Shown here: positions 15,498-22,309 of the stretch, piece after piece | Numbering within the stretch: position 1 is the stretch's first letter | Layout of the letters: every line of letters begins with the position of its first letter | DNA from: CBDUXT01 sp965371245 | Lineage (GTDB): Bacteria > Planctomycetota > Phycisphaerae > UBA1845 | Reading direction: 5' to 3' | DNA length: 24,255 nucleotides | Assembly: GCA_965371245.1 (NCBI GenBank) | Contig: CBDUXT010000089.1 | Coordinates: forward strand, 1-24,255 | Notes under the pieces: generated by a model | Seen by the model: the letters and a program-made list of their open reading frames with translations, nothing else | Database searches by the model: none | What the model was told of the DNA's origin: nothing | Translations under genes and position numbers: made by a program

Positions 15498-17312
15498 CTA
15501 TTCCTCAATGGTTCGCACCAGCGCCACGCCCGTAAACGGCGGGTTGAACAACCCACCGACGGCGTAGTGTCGGCCGGTACAGTCCGACCATATGGCATGG
15601 ATCGTGTGGAACGTTCCCGTCAGTTCGAGTGACACACCGTTGGTCGCGGGGTCGAACGTCAATGCCGCCCCGTTGGCACCGGCCACCAGCGCCTGGTCCG
15701 GCTCGCTCATGAAGACGGCGTTGAGCGCCCCCACGGCGAAAGGCTGCTCTATCGACCAGGCCGCGCCGTTGTAATGGACGATGTTGGCAAAGAAGCGGCC
15801 GCCGACGGCGACGATGTTGTCCTCGCCGGTGCCCCACAGCGAGATCAGGTCCTCCTCCGTGCCGCTCTCTTGTTGAGACCACGCCCCCGCCGCGTATTCC
15901 AGGATCAGACCGGCTTGACCCACGGCGAATGTCTTTGATCCGATGCCCCAAACCTTGAACAGCGCGTGCGCGCCCGGGCGGTCGATCGAGGGCGGGTCAA
16001 CCGACGTGAACGTCTCGCCGTCGTAGTGCAGGATCAAGGGCGCACCGTCGAACGCATCGCCCCCGACGATCCAAAGATCGTTCGGGGCGTTACCCCAGAC
16101 CCCCCAGAGATTGGTCGTCGTTTCGGCGTCGAGTGCCTCCCAGGTCAAGCCGTCGTAGTGCAGCGCGCCGCCCCCCAAGCCGACTGCATACACGTCGTCC
16201 GGGGCAAAGCCGAACACCCAAACCAACAGCGGCACCTCGGGCACGGCCATCGGCGCCCAGACCGATCCGTCGAAGTGGTATACCTCTCCCTGGGTACCCG
16301 TTCCGCCTACGACGAACACGTCCGAGGGACCCGAACCCCACACGCCGGAGAGCGCGCCGGTGCTCGACGTGTCGAACGCGACCTCCCACTTCGGCTGACC
16401 CGTTGTGCCGGAAAGTTGGCACTGTTCGTTACAGCGATTGCACGGAGGATCACAGGTCTCACCGGTTTCAACGATGCCGTTGCCGCACACGATTGTCACC
16501 ACGGCGCAACCCGTGCCATCCACGGGTGTTCCCGGCTCCGTTCCGGGGCACTGGTCCAGGCTATCGACGACGCCGTCGTTGTCGCCATCACGCTGACTCG
16601 GCGCGCAGCCGGTGTTGTCCGGAGCCTCGTTTGCCCCCGTGTTCGGACAAAGATCGATGTCGTCGGACACGCCGTCACCGTCGGAATCGAGCTGGCTCGT
16701 CGCACAGCCGGCGGCGTCCACGACCACACCGACCGGCGTATCCGGACACGCGTCGCGGTCATCCGTTGTACCATCCCCATCGGCATCAAGCTGGCCAGGC
16801 GCGCAGCCCTGCTCGTTCGCGGGCTCGCCCGACATGGTTTCGGGGCATTCATCCGCGGCGTCAAAGATGCCGTCTTGGTCTTCATCCCGTTGCGCGGGCG
16901 AGCAGCCGGCTGCGTCAGTGGAATCCCCAACAAGCGTGCCCGGGCAGAAATCCGCTTCATCGTCAACGCCGTCGCCGTCCGCATCGCGCGCGCCGGGAAG
17001 ATCGACAGGCTCAAAACGGACGGTGATGCGCGGATGTTCCTCAGCCGAAAAGGTTACCGGGTTCTCCGTGGACGTGATCGAACCGAACCAGCCCGCGAAT
17101 CGCCAACCGTCACTTGCGGCGGCCGTCAGGGTCACGGACGTGTCATTCAACGTCTGCCGTACCGCCCCTTGCCCCTCCACCGTGACGACCACGGCGTCGG
17201 TCGTCGTGCGACCGGGATCAGGATCGGTGTCGGAGTCCGGCGGGGATAACGCACAGCCTCCGCACACGATCAGGACCAGCGGCATGAAACGGCGCCGGTG
17301 CGTCCACACCAT
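15498..17312 (-). CDS. Lipoprotein with InlB-like domain, thrombospondin type-3 repeats and a beta-propeller
   Basis: The protein has 604 residues from ATG 17312 (MVWTHRRRFMPLVLIVCGGC). This gives a short basic region, a hydrophobic core and lipid Cys-20. The open frame extends to 17594, but that part lacks any signal and is rejected. Residues about 41-103 form a divergent InlB B-repeat domain (VVVTVEGQGAV...GWRFAGWFGS). Residues 110-269 hold five thrombospondin type-3 calcium repeats (DADGDGVDDEADFCP and similar). Residues 276-298 are a CGNGIVETGETCDPPCNRC cysteine motif. Residues 308-604 form a seven-repeat propeller closely matching that at 9069-10631: WEVAFDTSSTGALSGVWGSG against WKAAFDTASVGALSAVWGSA, and both end GVALVRTI. 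The calcium repeats probably make a rigid stalk that displays the propeller. The gene converges on the cytochrome pair. Confidence 0.85.
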   Translation of the reverse strand: MVWTHRRRFMPLVLIVCGGCALSPPDSDTDPDPGRTTTDAVVVTVEGQGAVRQTLNDTSVTLTAAASDGWRFAGWFGSITSTENPVTFSAEEHPRITVRFEPVDLPGARDADGDGVDDEADFCPGTLVGDSTDAAGCSPAQRDEDQDGIFDAADECPETMSGEPANEQGCAPGQLDADGDGTTDDRDACPDTPVGVVVDAAGCATSQLDSDGDGVSDDIDLCPNTGANEAPDNTGCAPSQRDGDNDGVVDSLDQCPGTEPGTPVDGTGCAVVTIVCGNGIVETGETCDPPCNRCNEQCQLSGTTGQPKWEVAFDTSSTGALSGVWGSGPSDVFVVGGTGTQGEVYHFDGSVWAPMAVPEVPLLVWVFGFAPDDVYAVGLGGGALHYDGLTWEALDAETTTNLWGVWGNAPNDLWIVGGDAFDGAPLILHYDGETFTSVDPPSIDRPGAHALFKVWGIGSKTFAVGQAGLILEYAAGAWSQQESGTEEDLISLWGTGEDNIVAVGGRFFANIVHYNGAAWSIEQPFAVGALNAVFMSEPDQALVAGANGAALTFDPATNGVSLELTGTFHTIHAIWSDCTGRHYAVGGLFNPPFTGVALVRTIEE

Positions 17313-17789
17313 CTTCTTGACGCCCCGCAGGCGCCACGGCCAAGCTGCCAGGCGGCTCGGCGAGCACGCGGAGACTTTCCCCGCGTTTCGACGCGCATAT
17401 CGCGCCCGAGTGACCACTGGCCCGCGCGCTTCGTGGATACGCGTCGAAGACACCCGACCGCCTGCATCCGACGCAGACACAATCCGGGCGCACACAATCC
17501 TCGTACTGGACGTGACGCACCCCAAACCGTACCCCCGTGACCGAACCCAATGATCCCACCCCGCCGGCCGGGACAGATCGATCGCGGCCGGCATCGGTGA
17601 ACCAATTCGCTATCACCGATTATAGCGTCGCCCAAAGAGCGGTCCAAGCGGGCATTGGCGTTGCACCCGGCACGCTCGGAACACATCTCGACCAAGAAAC
17701 CAAGTCGCCATCCGGACGCCACGGGGTCGTAAGCCACTGATCCAATTCGCGGTCATTCTCGGACCCCTCGTCAGGCGCAACGGAACCGG
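17313..17789. other. Upstream region of the second propeller gene
   Basis: No gene is supported here. Open frames on both strands run through it but lack signals. It contains the - strand promoter candidate at 17619-17647, implying a 5' untranslated leader of about 300 bases, and an inverted repeat cgctat/atagcg around 17609-17628. The RHS remnant begins at its right end. Confidence 0.45.
17619..17647 (-). promoter_or_regulatory. Sigma70-type promoter candidate for the second propeller operon
   Basis: On the - strand there is a perfect TATAAT (17624-17619), 17 bases after TTGGAC (17647-17642). The -10 is ideal; the -35 matches the consensus only in its TTG. It points at the lipoprotein start 307 bases away. 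Confidence 0.45.
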
Positions 17790-17850
17790 GAGCGCGGCCG
17801 ACAAGGAGAGCACCCTCAATCTTGTAAGAGGGCGTCCGCCGGTGCCCGCC

Positions 17851-18362
17851 CGGTCCGGCGGTTCGTCTACGGGCTTGACTACATCGACGAGCCGGTGGCG
17901 CAGATCACGCCCCCGCCCAGCAGTGTGGCCAACCCCAACTCGGTTCGCTACATGCTGCGCGATGCGAACTACAACGTCGCGGGCATCGTGCGGGATTGCG
18001 ATTCCACGCTGATCCGCCAGTTCCGCTACGACCCCTACGGCACGATCACCGCGGCCGAGGATGTCACCGGTCCGACACCGACGGCCGCCGACCCGCTCGA
18101 GTCGTGGCACATGTTCCAGGGTCTGATGTACGACCCCGCCACGGCCACCCCCACCCGCACGGGGCTACACCACGCCCGGGGCCGAGACTACCGAGCCGAC
18201 CTGGGTCGGCCGCTTCAGCGCGACCCCAACGGACAGGGGCTCGTGCTGTCTAGCGGCCTGCCCATGAACGGGCAGACGTTGGCTGCACTGGCATCCATCA
18301 GTGCGAGCGCGCAGTACATCGACGGGATGAACCCGTATCAGTTCGTCGGTGGCAACCCAGTG
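17851..18362 (+). repeat. RHS-core direct repeat, copy 1 (copy 2 at about 20326-20826)
   Basis: About 500 bases are clearly homologous to copy 2 in the same orientation, with long identical runs (for example both encode SWHMFQGLMYDPATATPTR). They flank the toxin-immunity cassette. Homologous recombination could delete it or, in a duplication, join the longer core of copy 2 to the toxin tip of copy 1. Confidence 0.75.
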
Positions 18363-19139
18363 CGCGGCGTCGATCCTTCCGGGCTCTTGTTCGCTTGGGA
18401 TGTCGATATCAACGACGCCGCAGCCGCATATTATGCCGACCGTGCCGCGACACAGATCGAAGTGATCGAGCAGGCTCGCGCCCTTATGCGCGGCGTCCAG
18501 GCCTATGCCCGAGCCATGGCGGAGCGACTGGCGCTAGAGGTTGCCGCCACGGCGATCTGGAAGCCGGCGCCGTATGGATTTGCGGCCTTTGACGTACTCG
18601 AGGCATCCCTCTTCATGGCGCAACACGGCGCCAGCTGGGGAGGCGCCGCCGGGCTGGCCGCGGCCCTCTACGGCGTAAAGGCCGCCAGGGATGTTGGTGG
18701 AGCCTTGGGTGTCCGCTTGAGAAAAGGGCAAAAACGCAGCGCGGGCCTGGGAATCGAGATTGACGATAATCTATTCAAAGCGCATTTACAGGGTGCTGAG
18801 CGTCGATACCGTAAGAGGCTACCGATTGGGTCGTTTTCAGTTCGCGACTGGGCGGGGTACCCGTCAGGCGTTCGTCGTCCGTCCAGGCCCTTTCGGCTGC
18901 TTGAAGGTGCCGAATACGCCCACGCGCGCAAAGCAGCGAATCGCGCGAACAAGCGGTTGCGCCGGCAGAATCCGGGACAATATGCCGGTAAAGAGATACA
19001 CGAAATCCAACCAGTGAAATACGGCGGGAGCCCGACTGACCCGATGAACAAAATCGCGCTTACACCGGGGCAGCATCAGCAGTATACTGTCTTCTGGGGT
19101 AGGCTACAGCGGAAGCTACAAGCGGGAACCACTCCATGA
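17895..19139 (+). CDS. 5'-truncated RHS fragment carrying an HNH-nuclease-like C-terminal toxin
   Basis: The GTG at 17895 is nominal, since the protein is a broken RHS tail. RHS homology already begins near 17794 (AADKEST in another frame), then a net 2-base length difference shifts it to the present frame from about 17844 (RPVRRFVYGLDYIDEP). Residues 13-163 match the RHS core end (YDPYGT at 45, GLHHARGRDYRADLGR at 90-105, NPYQFVGGNP, VDPSG); the usual GRFISRDP is altered to GRPLQRDP. An Ala-rich helical linker follows (165-275). Residues about 335-410 look like an HNH nuclease: H369 in KEIHEIQPVKYGGSP, N385 and H394 have the spacing of the His-Asn-His fold, followed by QYTVFW. The toxin part is about 50% GC, well below its neighbours. 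It has no export domain of its own. Confidence 0.75.
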   Translation: MAQITPPPSSVANPNSVRYMLRDANYNVAGIVRDCDSTLIRQFRYDPYGTITAAEDVTGPTPTAADPLESWHMFQGLMYDPATATPTRTGLHHARGRDYRADLGRPLQRDPNGQGLVLSSGLPMNGQTLAALASISASAQYIDGMNPYQFVGGNPVRGVDPSGLLFAWDVDINDAAAAYYADRAATQIEVIEQARALMRGVQAYARAMAERLALEVAATAIWKPAPYGFAAFDVLEASLFMAQHGASWGGAAGLAAALYGVKAARDVGGALGVRLRKGQKRSAGLGIEIDDNLFKAHLQGAERRYRKRLPIGSFSVRDWAGYPSGVRRPSRPFRLLEGAEYAHARKAANRANKRLRRQNPGQYAGKEIHEIQPVKYGGSPTDPMNKIALTPGQHQQYTVFWGRLQRKLQAGTTP

Positions 19140-19552
19140 GATCGGAAATTGCTGAACTCGTTCACGAATGTAAGCTGAATGGCCCACCGAATCCCAGTGA
19201 TTTGGACAAGCTAAGGCAGAGTTTGCCGTCGGGGTTCCCTTCGGATTACATGGAGTTTCTCGCGCAATTCAACGGGATGGAAGGCTTCATGAGGGACGGC
19301 AGCTACCTGATGCTGTGGAGGGCAGAGAAGATCTGCGAATTCAACGATGGCTATTGTGTCAGCGAACTTGCCCCTGGTATTGTTCTCATTGGTTCTGATG
19401 GCGGAGGCAACGCATTCGGCGTGGATACACGCGTTGAGCCTTATCGATTCATTGCGGTTCCGTTCGTCGACTTGGACCTTGAATACCTACAAGTTCTTGG
19501 TTCCTCGTTGGAGGAGTTCTTTACGGTACTTGCGTATGGTGATCCCTCTTGA
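19136..19552 (+). CDS. SMI1/KNR4 (SUKH) family immunity protein
   Basis: The protein has 138 residues. Its ATG overlaps the toxin stop (ATGA), the usual toxin-immunity coupling. SUKH hallmarks are the early helix and LPSGFPSDYMEFLAQFNGMEG (30-50), LWRAEKICEFNDGY (60-73), and IVLIGSDGGGNAFGVDTR followed by PYRFIAVPFVDLDLEYLQVLGSSLEEFFTVLA to the end. This family commonly protects cells from nuclease-type polymorphic toxins, often HNH ones. It is presumed to bind and block the toxin encoded just upstream. GC content is about 50%, like the toxin tip and unlike the flanks, suggesting the two moved in as a cassette. The gene looks intact, so it could still protect even though the RHS carrier is broken. 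Confidence 0.85.
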   Translation: MRSEIAELVHECKLNGPPNPSDLDKLRQSLPSGFPSDYMEFLAQFNGMEGFMRDGSYLMLWRAEKICEFNDGYCVSELAPGIVLIGSDGGGNAFGVDTRVEPYRFIAVPFVDLDLEYLQVLGSSLEEFFTVLAYGDPS

Positions 19553-19647
19553 GTTAGCGATTCCCCATGTAGACAGTTCCAATTCGCGAGTCACCGCCTC
19601 CAGAACGTTGATTACACGTTGACGCAAGCCGCTGCCAGATTCCCGCC

Positions 19648-20852
19648 TATGCTCGACACCACGACGCGACTAACGCCCGCATCACGCACATAGTCGATGG
19701 CCGCGACCTCTCGATCTTTTTTCCGCGTCCGTCACGCATAACGACGCCGGCAACCTGACCACCGACGGCACGCACCAGTACGTCTACAACGCCTGGAACC
19801 AGCTCGTCTCCGTCGAGGACAGCGCGGGCAACGCACTCGTCTGGTACACCTATGACGCCCTCGGCCGGCGCATCTCCAAGAAGGACTTCGGGGCCGGAGC
19901 GCCCGGCCAAACCCCGACGGAATACTACTACTACGACGGCAACCGCGTGGTCGAGATTTACCACTGGATGGCCGACAACGCCCCGACCCCGGGTTTCTAC
20001 ACGCTCGACGAGTGTCCCATCGGCGGCGGCGGTGGGGGTGGTGAGCCATCCGAAGAAAAACGCATCGAGATAGCCGACGCGCAGACGCGCGTCACCAAGA
20101 CCGCGTACAAGGAGGGCTTCGACGAACCGAGCCGCGACCGTAAGGGAGCGGGTGCCAATGTCACGGCACCGCGATCAAAGGATGGGCAGTCCAACAAGGC
20201 CACCACCGACGACCCGCCGATCCTTCGCAAGGACGACGTCTACCTCGCACCCGAGGCACAGGCCGCGGCCGACAAGGAGAGCACGACCACCAACATCGTC
20301 ATCACGATGGAGGCCCGCCCGATCCGGCGGTTCGTCTACGGGCTGGACTACATCGACGAGCCGGTGGCGCAGATCACGCCGAGCACCGTGGAGAACCCCA
20401 ACTCGGTTCGCTACATGCTTCGGGACGCGAACTACAACGTCACCGGCATCGTGCGCGATTGCGACACGACGCTGATCCGCCAGTTCCGATACGACCCCTA
20501 CGGCACCATCACCGCGGCCGAGGATTATGCCGGTATCGCCCTGTCGGCCGGTGACCCGCTCGAATCGTGGCACATGTTCCAGGGTCTGATGTACGACCCC
20601 GCCACGGCCACCCCCACCCGCCCGGGCCTACACCACGCCCGAGGCCGAGACTACCGAGCCGACCTGGGGCGGTTCATAAGCCGCGACCCGAACGAGCAGG
20701 CGTTGGTGCTGTCGAATGCACTCGCGATGGCCGGGCAGACGCCGGCGGCGCTGGCATCGATCGATGCACAGGCACAGTACCTCGACGGGATGAACCCGTA
20801 TCAGTTCGTTGGTGGAAACCCGTTCCGCCGGACGACCCGTCCTCGCCCGTGA
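19648..20852 (+). pseudogene. Second RHS core fragment, frameshifted and without toxin tip
   Basis: RHS-like coding starts in one frame (about 19648-19721, HHDATNARITHIVDGRDLS) and continues in another from about 19722 (THNDAGNLTTDGTHQYVYNAW). The switch falls at a run of six T at 19717-19722. The second frame then runs 371 codons from 19737 to TGA at 20850. It has YD-type repeats (YTYDALGRRISK), a glycine-rich insert (about 20020-20045), the 25-mer at 20127-20151, and the conserved end GLHHARGRDYRADLGRFISRDP and NPYQFVGGNP. It closes with FRRTTRPRP. A +1 shift there would restore a DPS motif, so the junction to a toxin tip is also damaged. The N-terminal RHS shell is missing. It matches 17851-18360 closely at DNA level. 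It is probably not functional, unless the T run is a sequencing error. Confidence 0.75.
20127..20151 (+). repeat. Type A 25-bp repeat inside the RHS reading frame
   Basis: It differs from 403-427 at one base and exactly matches the reverse complement of 8515-8539. It is read in frame as PSRDRKGA within a variable loop of the RHS fragment and adds no stop codon. Confidence 0.85.
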
Positions 20853-21110
20853 ATCAGCCAGCCGCGTTGCGGGCGCTGGCGCCCCGAACCTGGCTGTTGA
20901 CGGTGGCCCGGCCGGCGAAGCGCGCTCCGGAGACCCTAACCCCGAGGACGGTTCGGGTGACCTTCGCCAAGGAGGCGGTTTCATGGGCCGCAAGCGGCAC
21001 TGTCAGCCCGGGTGGATGACGATCCGGCGGGGATGGTACGAGTTGATGTTTATGGTTCACCGCGCTGAACTCCTCGCCCCGGCTTCGCCAAGACGTTGTG
21101 GGTAAGCAAA

Positions 21111-21128
21111 GGGCTAAAGCCCGCGCGG
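21111..21128 (-). repeat. Partial type B hairpin repeat
   Basis: gggctaaagcccgcgcgg is the reverse-orientation relative of 259-285. It sits 23 bases from a type A copy, repeating the A/B association of 403-530. Confidence 0.6.
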
Positions 21129-21151
21129 ATTTTGGGGGCGGTATGGGGTGT

Positions 21152-21176
21152 CCGCGGCCTTACGGTCGCGACTCGG
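21152..21176 (-). repeat. Type A 25-bp repeat, degenerate copy
   Basis: It matches 458-482 with about three differences (two near the start, one near the end). It ends 65 bases before the substrate-binding protein start. Confidence 0.65.
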
Positions 21177-21241
21177 AAAGACGGGATCGCCAGAGGTCAG
21201 TCGGGATGGGTTCGTTTCCTCTTCGCCAAGGTTGCCGTACG

Positions 21242-22309
21242 ATGATCTCCGGACTTTCCGGGAGAACGCTGTTGCGCCGAACGCTGTTTCTGCATCGATT
21301 CACACGCACTTTTCTGCTTGCCGCACTCGTCGCATCGCCCGCGTGCGATCGAGCGAAACGCGACCGGCGCCCAGACCCACTGATCGTCTACTGCAGCGTC
21401 GATGAAGCCTTCGCCCGCCAGGTGCTCGACGTCTACCGCGACCGGTCCGGCACCGAGCTGGCCGTTGTCTTCGACTCCGAGGCCGGCAAGACCACCGGGT
21501 TGGTCAACAAGATCATCAGCGAGGCACGGTCCGGGCGCCCTCGGGCCGACGTGTTCTGGTCGAGCGAGCTGTTCAATACCATCAGCCTGGCGCGCGGGGG
21601 GCTCTTGACGCCCTACGACCCGCCGAGCGCGGCCGACATCCCTCAGCGCTTCAAAGGTCCCGAACACCATTGGACGGGGGTCGCGGTGCGCGCTCGCGTG
21701 TTGGCGTTCGACCCCACGCGCGTCTCAAAGAGCGACGTGCCGACCACCTGGGCGCGGCTCGCCGACCCGCGGGTGGCCACCCGAACCGCGCTGGCCAATC
21801 CACTTTTCGGGACGACCCGCGGACACGTGTCGGCCATGTTCGCCCTGTGGGGATCCCAGCGGGGTCGAGGCTTCCTGTTGCGGCTTCGTGAGGCCGGCAT
21901 TCAGATCGTCGATGGCAACAGCAGCGCGGTCCGCGCCGTCATGGCCGGTCGCGCGGCGTTCGCGGTCACCGACACCGATGACGTGTGGCTGGCACAAAAG
22001 AGCGGGGCGTCACTGGACTTGGTCTATCCCGACATGGGCGGCGGCGGGACGCTGTTGATCCCTTGCTCGGTGGCGTTGGTGAAAGGCGGCGCCGGCGGAA
22101 CGGCCGCGAAGGCCCTCGTTGATTATCTCGTCTCCGCCGAAGTGGAGCGGATGTTGGCTAAGAGCGATTCGCGGAACATTCCCGTCCGCCCCGCCCTGCG
22201 TAGCGAACTCGGTCTCGAGTGGCCGGCGGAAACACGCATCGATTACGGCAAGGTGGCGGGCGCCATGAGCGAGGCGATGGACATCGTTCGGGACGTGCTC
22301 ATCCGGTGA
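21242..22309 (+). CDS. Ferric-iron-type ABC transporter substrate-binding protein (FbpA/AfuA-like)
   Basis: The protein has 355 residues from ATG 21242, with aagg about ten bases upstream. The frame is open from 21098, but that part encodes repeat sequence. The signal region FTRTFLLAALVASPAC could be cut by either signal peptidase; Cys-35 is a poor lipobox match. The mature protein starts PLIVYCSVDEAFARQVLDVYRDRSG (46-70), the opening strand and helix of this binding-protein class. It then has the hinge region GLVNKIISEARSGRPRADVFWSSE (86-109) and ALANPLFGTTRGHVSAMFALWG (184-204). These proteins bind Fe(III), sometimes other small anions or organics, in the periplasm. Specificity cannot be read here. 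The stop overlaps the permease start (GTGA), so the two form one unit. Confidence 0.88.
   Translation: MISGLSGRTLLRRTLFLHRFTRTFLLAALVASPACDRAKRDRRPDPLIVYCSVDEAFARQVLDVYRDRSGTELAVVFDSEAGKTTGLVNKIISEARSGRPRADVFWSSELFNTISLARGGLLTPYDPPSAADIPQRFKGPEHHWTGVAVRARVLAFDPTRVSKSDVPTTWARLADPRVATRTALANPLFGTTRGHVSAMFALWGSQRGRGFLLRLREAGIQIVDGNSSAVRAVMAGRAAFAVTDTDDVWLAQKSGASLDLVYPDMGGGGTLLIPCSVALVKGGAGGTAAKALVDYLVSAEVERMLAKSDSRNIPVRPALRSELGLEWPAETRIDYGKVAGAMSEAMDIVRDVLIR

Larger units (their letters stand above)
20853..21241. other. RHS debris and repeats upstream of the ABC genes
   Basis: After the RHS stop, a +1 frame (DPSSPVNQ...) stays open to about 21019 and may be the decayed end of the RHS protein. 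Next come a partial type B hairpin (21111-21128) and a type A 25-mer (21152-21176, about three mismatches). No intact gene or clear promoter is seen. Confidence 0.45.

Noticed and set aside
15966..17249. + strand frame of 427 codons
   Set aside because: Antisense to the TSP3-propeller gene; its apparent periodicity reflects the calcium repeats on the other strand.
20853..21019. A separate small gene after the second RHS fragment
   Set aside because: The frame continues RHS-like sequence (DPSSPVNQ) only after a shift and has no start of its own; treated as debris.
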